Positions 23,749 through 32,350 of a stretch of DNA of 38,548 bases are shown piece after piece. A program made the position numbers and the translations under genes. The DNA comes from Bacillota bacterium (GTDB taxonomy: Bacteria; Bacillota; Clostridia; Peptostreptococcales; Anaerovoracaceae). The stretch lies in assembly GCA_017626845.1 (NCBI GenBank), contig JAGAHX010000067.1, forward strand, positions 1-38,548. The letters are read 5' to 3'. Below the pieces are notes generated by a model that had not been told where the DNA came from, did no database searches, and saw nothing but the letters and a program-made list of their open reading frames with translations. How positions within the stretch are numbered: position 1 is the stretch's first letter; each line of letters begins with the position of its first letter.

Positions 23749-24801
23749 ATGAAACGCATTTTGGTCATAACGTGTATAGTAGTTCTTCTTTTGTCAGGCT
23801 GTTATCAGGGGGAACCGTTTGAAGAGACACCCGAGATGGAGTTCCTGCAGGAATTCTTTACGATCAATAAAGATGGCCGTCTGGATACCTTTCGGGAAAC
23901 TATGCTGCGCGGAGAAGAAGATTATCAAACAATTGTCGATGCGTATCACGCGGGCTTGGCGCCTTATTGCGAGGAATCAGCCCTTAAAGAGATAGAAGAA
24001 GCGAATTATCTGTTCCTGTTCGACAAATCGTTCATGGATTTCGAGGATCAATGGAAAACAATGGAACTGAAGGCTTCTTATAAAGACGATCAGTGGCAGC
24101 ATCAGGACTACCGGGCCGTTCTTCGTTATCCCGGAGATGAAAGTGATTTTGAGATCACGGGTACATTTGACCTGGATGCAGACCGGAAGATCTCTTCTTT
24201 CACCATCGATATGGACACGCTGCCGTACGGCGCGGGCAATTTCCTGACTGAATTCTTTGAAAATGACCGCCTGGGCCGTTATACTTCGTATTGCGCCGGG
24301 TTACAGGATCTGAAAGCTTTGAAAAAATACCACCGGACGCTCAGCCTTTACGTTACGGATAACTTGTTGTCTGAGGTCATGGATTCCGAAGAAATGATCC
24401 GTTTTGACCGTTTCTGCAGCGAAGCAGGCCTGACCGGGAAGAATACGTTTTATATCTCCGACAGTCAATATAAAAACCGGCACGAGTATAGTGTGATCCT
24501 GATAGAGAACAGTATCGGGCTGGTGTTCTCAGGGACCTATACGACAGACGAAGAAGGGATGGTCGATTCCTTTACGATCGAGTATCCGGAAGGTCCCGAA
24601 AAGGCGGTCGAGGCACTTTGGCATCTTCAGCAGGAATATAACGAAAGCTGTCATAATGACGGTGAGAGAAGCATCGTGCAGGAAGTAATTGATGAATACA
24701 TAGGCGATCCGATGTTTTATGCTCACTATGCGGATACGCCGGATGCAGCGATTGAGATGGTGACATCGCTCATCGATCATAAGTTGGGAAGAAAAAAATA
24801 G
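23749..24801 (+). CDS. Lipoprotein with two copies of an unknown domain
   Basis: A 350-residue lipoprotein: signal MKRILVITCIVVLLLSGC with the lipidated cysteine at 18. The mature part contains two tandem copies of a domain of about 120 residues. Copy one runs from FLQEFFTINKDGRLDTF to FEITGTFDLDADRKISSFT, and copy two from FLTEFFENDRLGRYTSY to LVFSGTYTTDEEGMVDSFT. The same domain occurs once in the protein at 21503. After copy two a helical tail follows. No database family is recognised. It is the last gene of the envelope cluster and is followed by non-coding DNA carrying the 39-bp repeat. Confidence 0.7.
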   Translation: MKRILVITCIVVLLLSGCYQGEPFEETPEMEFLQEFFTINKDGRLDTFRETMLRGEEDYQTIVDAYHAGLAPYCEESALKEIEEANYLFLFDKSFMDFEDQWKTMELKASYKDDQWQHQDYRAVLRYPGDESDFEITGTFDLDADRKISSFTIDMDTLPYGAGNFLTEFFENDRLGRYTSYCAGLQDLKALKKYHRTLSLYVTDNLLSEVMDSEEMIRFDRFCSEAGLTGKNTFYISDSQYKNRHEYSVILIENSIGLVFSGTYTTDEEGMVDSFTIEYPEGPEKAVEALWHLQQEYNESCHNDGERSIVQEVIDEYIGDPMFYAHYADTPDAAIEMVTSLIDHKLGRKK

Positions 24802-24921
24802 GATAGCATAATACATATTTCAAACTGTCATGTTATTCCTTGGGATACCTCGGGAATCCTTGAAAAACCATAACATTTTCTAGTATATTATGGCATTCTC
24901 CAGAGGGCTTTAAAATCCTGA

Positions 24922-24960
24922 AAACCGTTGAAATTTCAAGCAAAAACCCCGCAATCGTTG
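24922..24960. repeat. 39-bp direct repeat, left copy
   Basis: This 39-base sequence is identical to 33286-33324, in the same orientation. It contains the palindrome TTGAAATTTCAA and half of a terminator hairpin that is complete only at the right-hand copy. The two copies enclose about 8.4 kb, including resolvase fragments and the galactonate operon. The rest of 24802-25215 holds no gene I can support. Confidence 0.7.
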
Positions 24961-25215
24961 GGTTAATGCTGATAAGGATAAAAAAACTTATCAGCCGTCG
25001 AACGAGTGTACATTTTCGCAGCTGAGAAAACGAAGTGTATCTAAACGCGGAAGGAGATGAATACCCAAAGTACAACCGATGGCCAAATCATTATATTTGA
25101 CCATCCAGCAGGATGTATTTTCCCACAGTGACTAACTGTACCGTTAATCACTCAATACAAGACAGAAGGGGACTGTCTCCAACTTACGACACAGCCTCCT
25201 TTATTGTTACATCTC

Positions 25216-25478
25216 CTATCGCATTTCCTTCTTATACTTGTAGTACGCATTCCTGCTGACCCCAGCCAGCTTCCTGCAATCCTCATCACCCAGCGTTCCA
25301 TCAAAGTCCTTGCTGTGCTTTCTGATGATCTCTTTGGCAGCCACGCTCTTCTTGGTCACCAGCTTTCTTCCAGCCTCTACACCAATGTGCCAGGTACCTC
25401 CCTGTTCCACGGTGCGTCCATCTGCAATGGCTCTGCGTTTGGCTTCCCGGCTCCCATCAGCCGTGCGCTTATGCAGAT
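25216..25478 (-). pseudogene. Resolvase-type recombinase C-terminal fragment
   Basis: On the minus strand the reading includes REAKRRAIADGRTVEQGG, then GRKLVTKKSVAAKEIIRKHS and GVSRNAYYKYKKEMR before the stop. This is the DNA-binding C-terminal part typical of serine resolvase/invertase family proteins. The catalytic N-terminal domain is absent, and the frame meets an oppositely oriented fragment near 25470. It is non-functional. Confidence 0.65.
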
Positions 25479-25902
25479 TTTCTGTGAGAAGATCAGCGGT
25501 AAGGATACGAACCGTCTAGAGCTTCAGAGAATGCTTGATTTCGTTCGTGAAGGTGATACCGTTGTGATTGAGAGCATCAGCCGGTTAGCCAGATCAACGA
25601 AGGATTTCCTTGTGATCCTGGATCAGCTGGAGCATAAGAACGTGGCGCTGATCAGTCTGAAGGAGAATCTTGATACAAGCACACCGACAGGCCGCTTCAT
25701 GGTTAGTATCTTCGCTGCGCTTGCCCAGCTGGAGCGTGAGCAGATCCTTACCAGGCAGAAGGACGGAATCGAAGCTCAGAAGGCGAACGGTACCTATAGC
25801 GGAGGCCGTCCCCGTGTGGCGGTCGATGAGAAGAAATTGACCGCTGTCTGCAAGCGGTGGCGTGATGGTGAAATCACCGCTGTAGCCGCCACGGCTTGTT
25901 AA
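25471..25902 (+). pseudogene. Serine resolvase fragment, lacking the catalytic serine
   Basis: The reading starts at ATG 25471 with QIFCEKISGKDTNRLELQRM and continues through EGDTVVIESISRLARSTKDF, LKENLDTSTPTGRFM, FAALAQLEREQ and GRPRVAVDEKKL, the middle and hinge of a resolvase/invertase. The first 30-40 residues with the active-site serine are missing. The C-terminal helix-turn-helix also breaks off early (AVAATAC, then stop). It lies back to back with another resolvase fragment, so this is a rearranged recombinase locus. Confidence 0.75.
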
Positions 25903-26002
25903 CAGCAAGGGGCTATAAAAGGCATTTAGGTAGTTATCAGGTATCTGATAAAAATAAGGAGCTTGCATTGCTGCAGACGCCTAAAAAAATGAGCGAAATC
26001 TC

Positions 26003-26031
26003 TTGACAATTTACAATACCCAGTGCATACT
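26003..26031 (+). promoter_or_regulatory. Promoter of the galactonate regulator gene
   Basis: A perfect TTGACA (26003-26008) is followed by CATACT (26026-26031) after exactly 17 bases, 35 bases before the chosen start codon of the GntR-type gene. Confidence 0.6.
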
Positions 26032-26065
26032 TCACTTGTCATACAGGTTGCAAGTTGGTGAAAAG

Positions 26066-26761
26066 ATGGAATACATTAAAATCGAAAGGGTCAATCTGGT
26101 CGATGCCGTATATACCCAGTTGAAGGAACAGATCGTTTCCGGCAAGATTCCTGAGGGATCCAAGCTTGACAGCGAGAATAAGCTTGCGGCGTCTCTGAAT
26201 GTCAGCCGCGTGGTTATCCGCGAAGCTTTATCCCAACTGCGGACGGAGCGGCTGGTCATCACTCGTCAGGGGGCTGGCACCTTCGTCGCAAACCCCGAGA
26301 ACTTCAGGGGTATGGATGAGGTGTTTGGGCTGAGTGAGGATGTGTACAGGCAGTTCCTTGCCTTTCGTGAATGCGTGGAATTCAAAGCCGTTCTTCTTTC
26401 AAAAGACTATGCGACCAAAGAAGATTTTGAGTACCTGGATCAGTGTCTGATCAGGATGCAGCAGAGTGTCGATGATCTTCCGGAATTCAATGAGGCTGAT
26501 TACGATTTCCACCTCGGTGTGGTGCTGTGTTCTCACAACGTTTTCCTTGAAAATGCCATGAGGGCCAACCGCAAGCAGATCCTGAGCATTTTCGAGGCAA
26601 TGAACAGTGTCCCCGGCGCAAATGCTTACGGAATCGCATCCCATGTTGCAATCAAGGATCTGTTGGAGCAGCGCAAAGTCAAAGAAGCCCTGAAGCGTTA
26701 TGAAGAGATGTCCAGTTACAACATAGCGCGTCTGGAGCAGTTTTTTCAGCATTCGAAATGA
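26066..26761 (+). CDS. GntR/FCD-family regulator, DgoR-like
   Basis: A 231-residue transcription factor. Residues 1-75 form the GntR winged helix (AVYTQLKEQIVSGKIPEG, SRVVIREALSQLRTERLV, QGAGTFVA) and residues 90-230 the all-helical FCD ligand-binding domain (ADYDFHLGVVLCSHNVFL; histidine and aspartate positions fit a metal-assisted acid-binding pocket). FCD regulators commonly bind sugar acids, and DgoR of enteric bacteria, which controls D-galactonate use, is of this type. It heads the galactonate gene run. The start at 26066 is preferred over a longer in-frame start at 26003, which falls on the promoter. Repression of the operon and release by galactonate or an intermediate is an inference. 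Confidence 0.85.
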   Translation: MEYIKIERVNLVDAVYTQLKEQIVSGKIPEGSKLDSENKLAASLNVSRVVIREALSQLRTERLVITRQGAGTFVANPENFRGMDEVFGLSEDVYRQFLAFRECVEFKAVLLSKDYATKEDFEYLDQCLIRMQQSVDDLPEFNEADYDFHLGVVLCSHNVFLENAMRANRKQILSIFEAMNSVPGANAYGIASHVAIKDLLEQRKVKEALKRYEEMSSYNIARLEQFFQHSK

Positions 26762-26855
26762 TTCCTCCCCTTGTTGGAGGGCATCCGCAAGGAGGAGGAA
26801 GTTCGAATTTTCTCATGTTGTAGGACATGTTGCTGCCATACCGTCATACCGTCAC

Positions 26856-26871
26856 ACCATTATATAATGGT
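26856..26871. promoter_or_regulatory. 16-bp palindrome, likely GntR operator
   Basis: ACCATTATATAATGGT is perfectly self-complementary and contains a TATAAT (-10-like) hexamer at 26863-26868. It lies between the regulator gene and the catabolic genes, so it is a plausible operator for the GntR protein, overlapping the promoter of the catabolic genes. Confidence 0.5.
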
Positions 26872-26884
26872 CAAATGGTAAACA

Positions 26885-27727
26885 ATGCCGGAAGGCATTG
26901 TGGCCAGCTATCATATCAAGGGCTTTGGCTTCTCCTTCCGGGAGTTTAAGGAGCAGATCGGCAACATGTTCCTCTCCGGTGTTGTCGGCGCCTTCATTGG
27001 CATACTGCCCGGCATTGGCGGCATGACCGCTAACCTTGTTGCCTATTCCGTATCCAAGTCTGCCTCGAAGCATCCTGAAAAGTATGGCAAAGGCTACATG
27101 GGTGGTCTGGTGGCTTCCGAAACGGCTAACAATGCCTGCGTTGGCGGCGCCATGATTCCTCTGTTTGCTCTGGGCATTCCCGGCGATACCTTCACTGCTG
27201 TTATGCTAGGCGCCATGATGGTGCACGGCCTGCAGCCCGGCCCGCTGGTCATGACCAACAATGCCGATTTCATCTACGGCATCTTTGTCGCTCTGATGCT
27301 GGCCAACATTTTCTGCGTGATCCTGCAGTACTTCGGCATCAAGCTGTTTGTCCGTTTGCTGTCGGTTCCGAAGCATATCCTGCTTCCCATCATCATGGTG
27401 CTGTCCATCATCGGCGCTATCGCCATCAACAACCGCGTGTTCGATGCCTGGATCGTTCTGATCTTCGGTATTCTAGGCATCCTGATGAATAAGTTCGATT
27501 TCCCGGTCACTCCCATCATCCTTGGCTTTATTCTGGGACCGCTGGCCGAGACGAATCTCCGCCGCGCCCTGCGTCTGGCCAAAGGACAGTTCCTGCCCCT
27601 TGTGAGCAATCTGCCGTCCATCATCCTCATCTGCCTGTCCCTCGCGTCCTTCGCCCTTGCGCCGAGACTCATGAAGCGTGAAGCTGCGATCGCCGCAGAA
27701 CAGGAGAATGAGGGAAAGAATGCCTGA
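26885..27727 (+). pseudogene. TctA-family permease, N-terminal half missing
   Basis: A 280-residue hydrophobic protein matching the C-terminal part of TctA, the large membrane subunit of tripartite tricarboxylate transporters (full length about 500 residues). The second signature loop is present: GAFIGILPGIGGMTANL, then GLVASETANNACVGGAMIPL, ALGIPGDTFTAV and GLQPGPLVM. The first 200 or so residues are gone, no ribosome binding site precedes the ATG, and the small membrane subunit TctB and the binding protein TctC are absent. A deletion fused the upstream region to this remnant. Originally it probably imported galactonate or a related acid; as it stands it is unlikely to work. Confidence 0.8.
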
Positions 27728-27763
27728 TCACATTCTCAACGAACTTAAAAGGAAGATGAACTT

Positions 27764-28909
27764 ATGAAAATTGCAAAGATTGAACTGTTCAAGGTTCCGC
27801 CTCGCTGGCTCTTTCTCAAAATGACCACTGATGACGGCCTCGTAGGCTGGGGCGAACCCGTATGCGAAGGCAAGGCCGATACCGTCGCCGCCGCTGTCAA
27901 GGAGCTGGGCGATGCACTGATCGGTCATAGCGCTACTGATATCGAGGATGCCTTCCAACAGATGTACCGTACCGGTTTTTATCGCGGCGGTCCCATTCTG
28001 ACCAGCGCTATCTCCGGTATTGAGCAGGCCATGTGGGATATCAAGGGCAAGGCCCTGGGCGTCCCTGTTTACGATCTGCTGGGCGGCAAGTGCCGTGACC
28101 GCATCGAGGTCTACCGCTGGATCGGCGGCGACCATCCGCGTGATACCGGCGCAGCCGCACTGGAAGCTGCGGCGCAGGGCTATCATGCCGTGAAGATGAA
28201 TGGTACCGACGAGCTGCGCTGGATCGATACCTATGACAAGCTGGACGCCACCGTTGAGCGTGTGGCCGCGATCCGCGAAGCTGTGCCGGATATGCGCATT
28301 GCCGTTGACTTCCATGGCCGCGTTCATAAGACCATGGCCAAGCAGCTCATCAAGTTGCTTGAGCCCTACAACCTGATGTTTGTGGAAGAGCCGGTGCTCT
28401 GCGAAAACGAGGACGAGTTCCTGGAGTTCGCCCGCACCTGCCACACGCCCATCGCTACCGGTGAGCGCAACTTCACCCGCTGGGGCTTCAAGCACATGCT
28501 CAGCCGCGGCGGCGTGGACATCATCCAGCCTGACGTCAGCCATTGCGGCGGTATTCTGGAAGCCCGTAAGATCTCTGCCATGGCTGAATGCTATGATACT
28601 GCTGTTGCACTGCATTGCCCCCTGGGCCCGATCGCCCTGGCAGCCTGCCTGCAGGTGGACTTCTGCACACCGAATGCCTTCATCCAGGAACAGAGCGCCG
28701 GCATTCATTACAATGACGGCTATGACCTGCTGAACTACATCAGCAATCCGGAAGTCTTCCGTTACAAGAACGGCATCTGCGAACTGCTGACCAAGCCTGG
28801 CCTCGGAGTCGACGTGGACGAGGAATACGTCCGCAAGATGGCCGCAGAAGGCCACAACTGGCACAACCCCATCTGGCGTGACAGCGACGGCATCATCGCC
28901 GAGTGGTAA
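27764..28909 (+). CDS. dgoD: D-galactonate dehydratase
   Basis: A 381-residue enolase-superfamily dehydratase that closely follows the DgoD pattern over its whole length: PPRWLFLK near the start, GFYRGGPILTSAISGIEQAMWDIKG, KMNG with the catalytic lysine of this family, DFHGR, EEPV and GER as metal ligands, and HCPLGPIALAACLQ with the general-base histidine. It ends with the characteristic NPIWRDSDGIIAEW. It converts D-galactonate to 2-dehydro-3-deoxygalactonate in the cytoplasm. It is followed in the same operon by the kinase and aldolase that complete the De Ley-Doudoroff route, which supports galactonate over other sugar acids. Confidence 0.93.
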   Translation: MKIAKIELFKVPPRWLFLKMTTDDGLVGWGEPVCEGKADTVAAAVKELGDALIGHSATDIEDAFQQMYRTGFYRGGPILTSAISGIEQAMWDIKGKALGVPVYDLLGGKCRDRIEVYRWIGGDHPRDTGAAALEAAAQGYHAVKMNGTDELRWIDTYDKLDATVERVAAIREAVPDMRIAVDFHGRVHKTMAKQLIKLLEPYNLMFVEEPVLCENEDEFLEFARTCHTPIATGERNFTRWGFKHMLSRGGVDIIQPDVSHCGGILEARKISAMAECYDTAVALHCPLGPIALAACLQVDFCTPNAFIQEQSAGIHYNDGYDLLNYISNPEVFRYKNGICELLTKPGLGVDVDEEYVRKMAAEGHNWHNPIWRDSDGIIAEW

Positions 28910-28947
28910 GCTGCACCGCCCGAACACATTTCCCGGAGGACAGGCAT

Positions 28948-29790
28948 ATGAACACTATGCACTACGAAAAGCTTTCTTCCATTCAGAGCACCAGAAAGAC
29001 GACTCTGCTTATCGCCCTTGTGTTGTTCTTTTGCTCTCTCTTCATGCTGGTTTCCGGCTGGAAGATCGCGCATCCGTGCATCGTGTTCGCCTGTCTTTTT
29101 CATCTGATCTGCAGCAATGTGATCCGAAGAAAATATCGGAACGCCTTTTGCCAGGCGATCATCGAAGGCAGCCTGAGCTCCAGGTTTTCTGACAAGGAAT
29201 TCTCCCTGACAGAACCTGCAGACGGCTTTCTGACCTCCTGCGGACTGACGCCGGATTTTTCCTTCGCCCCCGGTGCACGTCATCGCTATGTGCTCCACGC
29301 CATGCGTGAAGGCATGCGCTTCACCATTGCGGAAACCTCTGCGATCCGCATGGATGGAAAGAGCATCGTCGGTTCGCTGGCCGGAACGATTGTGCAGATC
29401 TGCGGCGCACTGCCTGAGGACGAGCGCTGGATCGTCGAACGCGATGAGGCATTGCAGCCCGTCTGCCGTGGAAAGGATCATCTGAAAAGCGGACTGATCC
29501 GGCCTGAGGGCGTCAGTCTGCCGGAGCATGTACGCCTATATGTTCGATCCTGCGATGGAGAAAACATTCCCAGGGCCGCTATTTTGGCGGCGAATCACCT
29601 TGAGGGATCGCAGCCGATCACTGTCAGCGCCTGTCAGGGAAACCTGTCGCTGTTCGTTCCGAATGAGTTCTATGCCCCGGTAAAGCCGGATATTTCCGCA
29701 AAGCTGGAACCCGGAATGTTTGAGGGAAATCATCTCATGCGTCTGGAGCAAACGGTTCGCTTGCTGCAAAGGATTCATAAAGAGAAATAA
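28948..29790 (+). CDS. Membrane protein inside the galactonate operon
   Basis: A 280-residue protein with two adjacent membrane segments (about 20-40 and 43-62) followed by a soluble domain of about 215 residues. The order of charged and aromatic positions after the helices (FCQAIIEGSLSSRFSDKEF, GLTPDF, FTIAETSA) is loosely like the DUF3137 family, which I hold as a suggestion only. The start at 28948 is supported by GGAGG (28935-28939). It stands between dgoD and the aldolase gene, an unusual position, and its role in sugar acid use is unknown. It is not a transporter by its topology. Confidence 0.7.
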   Translation: MNTMHYEKLSSIQSTRKTTLLIALVLFFCSLFMLVSGWKIAHPCIVFACLFHLICSNVIRRKYRNAFCQAIIEGSLSSRFSDKEFSLTEPADGFLTSCGLTPDFSFAPGARHRYVLHAMREGMRFTIAETSAIRMDGKSIVGSLAGTIVQICGALPEDERWIVERDEALQPVCRGKDHLKSGLIRPEGVSLPEHVRLYVRSCDGENIPRAAILAANHLEGSQPITVSACQGNLSLFVPNEFYAPVKPDISAKLEPGMFEGNHLMRLEQTVRLLQRIHKEK

Positions 29791-29807
29791 GAAAAGAGGG
29801 TACAGCA

Positions 29808-30482
29808 ATGAGCAGAACACATCAAGAAGCCCTTGCCGTCATCCAACGGGAGCGCTTGGTCGCCATTCTGCGCGGCATCTCGATGGAACATATTCCCGGC
29901 GTCGTTCAGGCTCTGGTAGACGGCGGTGTGAAAGCCCTTGAATTTACCTATGACCATAATTCTCCGGAGGATATCGCAAAGAATCAGGAGAAGATCCGCT
30001 ATGCCGTAGAGCACTTCGGCGACCGTGTCGTGGTCGGCTGCGGAACTGCACTGTCCGTTGCAGAGGTTGAAGCGACCTATGAGGCAGGCGGCGAGCTGGT
30101 GATCACTCCCAGCACCGACGTTGACGTCATCAAAAGGACCCGCGAGCTTGGCATGGTCTCCATGCCCGGTGCTCTCACTCCCACGGAGGTGGTCACTGCC
30201 TGGAACGCTGGTGCGGACATCGTGAAGATCTTTCCGTCCAGCGAATTTGGCCTTGGGTACCTGAAGGCGATCCGCGCCCCCCTCGGTTTTATTCCCATGA
30301 GCGCCGTTGGCGGTGTGAAGCCCGAAAACGTGGCGGAGTATCTGAATGCCGGTATTGCAGGCTTCGGCGTTGGCAGCCAGCTGGTTCTGTCGGACGCCGT
30401 GAAGCGCGGCGACTATGACGCCATCCGCGCCCGTGCTCTGGAATTCACCACGGCTATCGCCGCATGGGAGGCATCCAAATGA
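29808..30482 (+). CDS. dgoA: 2-dehydro-3-deoxy-6-phosphogalactonate aldolase (KDPG-aldolase family)
   Basis: A 224-residue class I aldolase of the Eda/DgoA family at normal length. RLVAILRGI opens the barrel, VVVGCGTALS and ELVITPSTDVDVI follow, the Schiff-base lysine lies in ADIVKIFPSS (about residue 144), and AVGGVKPENVAEYLNAG closes the barrel. It cleaves 2-dehydro-3-deoxy-6-phosphogalactonate to pyruvate and glyceraldehyde 3-phosphate. A phosphogluconate substrate cannot be excluded from sequence alone, but the neighbours dgoD and dgoK favour the galactonate branch. Its stop overlaps the next start by ATGA. Confidence 0.88.
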   Translation: MSRTHQEALAVIQRERLVAILRGISMEHIPGVVQALVDGGVKALEFTYDHNSPEDIAKNQEKIRYAVEHFGDRVVVGCGTALSVAEVEATYEAGGELVITPSTDVDVIKRTRELGMVSMPGALTPTEVVTAWNAGADIVKIFPSSEFGLGYLKAIRAPLGFIPMSAVGGVKPENVAEYLNAGIAGFGVGSQLVLSDAVKRGDYDAIRARALEFTTAIAAWEASK

Positions 30483-31465
30483 AGCTGATTCTTGTTGTTG
30501 ACGGAGGCACGACAAATCTGCGTGTCACGGCAATCGACGCTTCGACCCATGAAGTGCTTGCCAACGCAAAGGCAGCAGGCGGCGTGAAGCATACCGCCGT
30601 GGACGGAAACAACCTTCGTCTCAAGCAGCTGCTGCGCGAGTGCATTGAGTCCGTGCTGACCCAGACCGGCTGTACCGAAGAGGAGGTCCTACGCTGCATC
30701 GCCTTCGGCATGATCACCAGCAATATGGGTCTGCTTGAGATTCCGCATCTGATTGCCCCGGTCAGCCTGCAGGATCTGCATGATGGCATGCAGACATCTG
30801 TTTTCCCGGAAATCGCCTCCTTCCCCATCGAGTTTATCCCCGGAGTCCGCAATCTTTCCGGCGTCGTGAATGCCGAGAACTGCGGCCAGATGGATATGAT
30901 GCGCGGCGAAGAGGTGGAGGCCATCGGTCTGTATCAGCTTGCAAAACCCTCCTGCGCTTCTGTCTTCGTCCTGCCGGGTTCTCACAACAAGCTGATCCGC
31001 ATGAGCACCGACGGAAAGATCATGGCCTGCATGACCTCGATCTCCGGAGAGTTGCTGGATGTGATCTCGCATTACACCATCCTCTCCGATGCAGTTCAGC
31101 ACTCCTTCTGCTCTGCGGAAAACTATGATGCCAAAATGACCATTGACGGCGCAAAGGCCTGCGCGGTGACCGGACTTGGCCGAGCTGCCTTCTCCGGACG
31201 GATCCTGAATACGTTAGGCAAGCTGCCCGCAGCCAGCGTCCAGAGCTGGTTGCTTGGCGCGGTGCTGGCAGAAGATGCCAAGGCTGCCGAGGCGTTCACC
31301 GTCGGGGAACAGGATTCTACGATCTATGTCGCCGGCAAACCGCCGCTGCAGCAGGCTTTCTGTGATGTGCTTGAGACGCTGACCGACATGACTACCATCT
31401 CCGTAAAACCTGAAGAGTCTGCGCAGATGGGCCTCGTCGGTGCGCTGATGATCGCCGGATGCTGA
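30479..31465 (+). CDS. dgoK: 2-dehydro-3-deoxygalactonokinase
   Basis: A 328-residue sugar-acid kinase of the DgoK family (actin-like ATPase fold). The N-terminal phosphate loop is VVDGGTTNLRVTAID, and the segment FGMITSNMGLLEIPHL near residue 85 and VFVLPGSHNK near 165 are typical. It phosphorylates 2-dehydro-3-deoxygalactonate for cleavage by the upstream aldolase. The start at 30479 overlaps the aldolase stop codon by four bases, so a longer start at 30464 is rejected. It is the last gene of the operon, followed by a terminator. Confidence 0.88.
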   Translation: MKLILVVDGGTTNLRVTAIDASTHEVLANAKAAGGVKHTAVDGNNLRLKQLLRECIESVLTQTGCTEEEVLRCIAFGMITSNMGLLEIPHLIAPVSLQDLHDGMQTSVFPEIASFPIEFIPGVRNLSGVVNAENCGQMDMMRGEEVEAIGLYQLAKPSCASVFVLPGSHNKLIRMSTDGKIMACMTSISGELLDVISHYTILSDAVQHSFCSAENYDAKMTIDGAKACAVTGLGRAAFSGRILNTLGKLPAASVQSWLLGAVLAEDAKAAEAFTVGEQDSTIYVAGKPPLQQAFCDVLETLTDMTTISVKPEESAQMGLVGALMIAGC

Positions 31466-31527
31466 TCATGGTTCTTCATCACGAATCATCTCCTGCAGTC
31501 AATCGAAATTCTGAATAAACCAAGCAA

Positions 31528-31558
31528 AAAGCCCTCTCCGTTTTTTGGGGAGGGCTTT
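31528..31558 (+). terminator. Terminator of the galactonate operon
   Basis: A 12-bp stem AAAGCCCTCTCC / GGGGAGGGCTTT with one wobble pair and a T-rich loop, 62 bases past the dgoK stop codon. The sequence after it changes at once to an integrase fragment. Confidence 0.75.
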
Positions 31559-31560
31559 AG

Positions 31561-31652
31561 CATACCTTCGCTATGATCTCGATACAAAACGGTACAGACA
31601 TCAAAACCGTACGCGAGGCGTTATATGCCTTTGTCCGTAGCAGGTTCCAATA
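31561..31652 (+). pseudogene. Tyrosine integrase C-terminal remnant
   Basis: The first bases after the operon terminator read HTFAMISIQNGTDIKTVREAL, which matches the box II region of phage-type integrases (HTFA, NGTDIKTV). The rest, including the catalytic tyrosine, is lost, and the frame soon stops. The fragment indicates a former site-specific integrase within the island. Confidence 0.6.
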
Positions 31653-32213
31653 GGCGCTGGGAACTTTCAGATGATAAAAGTCATCGTTGGTTACGTGAGC
31701 AAAAGGGAGGGCCGGTGCGCACAGAGCATGGTCGCTTGACGGGAATGGAAGACTTAATGATGTTTGAATGCCACCCGTCGTTGGATTAATGTATGTCTGA
31801 TGGTTTTCCGCCCAACGACAGGTTTCATCCGTTTCACCTGCATACAGAAGAATATAGATGTTGATTTGATAGGGGTGCTTGAAAACGAGACTATATGCTT
31901 TACTGAAGCCAAGGGAAAAAGTATCGCTCTCTTTGCAGCCGATTCTTTATGCACAAAGACTGGTTGAACTTGCGTTACAATAAAGTGCCTTTATTATACG
32001 CTGCAGCTTTCCCCTCACTGGTTCAGGCAAATTAGCGCACGCAAAAGCAAAAGACTTCGCATACAAATCCGATAGGATTTGATTATAAGCATTGGCAGCC
32101 ATGAGCATTGCCTTTACATTGAGTTTACAGGCTAGATTGCGACATGCCCAATAGGCTGCAAGTATGGGGTCTTGATATGTAGAGAAGCCGCCTGAAGGGC
32201 TTAAATCTCCAAG
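31653..32213. other. Decayed region with gene fragments
   Basis: No intact gene can be supported. Short protein-like stretches remain: a plus-strand run around 31640-31788 containing RRWELSDDKSHRWLREQKGG; a 67-codon plus-strand frame at 31764-31967; and a minus-strand frame from about 32213 to 31947 containing FSTYQDPILAAYWACRNL and LPEPVRGKLQRIIKALY but no convincing start. These look like remains of accessory genes; none is recognised. Confidence 0.4.
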
Positions 32214-32260
32214 AAGAACTCCTTAAACTATTAATAGGTTCAAGGAGTTCTTTGTCTTTT
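32214..32260 (+). terminator. Probable terminator hairpin
   Basis: AAGAACTCCTT / AAGGAGTTCTT gives an 11-bp perfect stem with a 17-base loop, followed by TGTCTTTTG. It can act on either strand. The upstream gene it served is no longer recognisable. Confidence 0.5.
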
Positions 32261-32350
32261 GACCTGGGTGGAGGCTTGAATGATTGCCTCTACATATAAT
32301 ATGTAGGGGAAATCACGGAGTAGAGTCCCCCATTAAAACCAGTCACAACA

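Noticed and set aside
25204-25470. Plus-strand coding region as a long N-terminus of the resolvase fragment
   Set aside because: The minus strand of the same bases encodes a recognisable resolvase C-terminus; the plus-strand translation has no resolvase features before residue 90.
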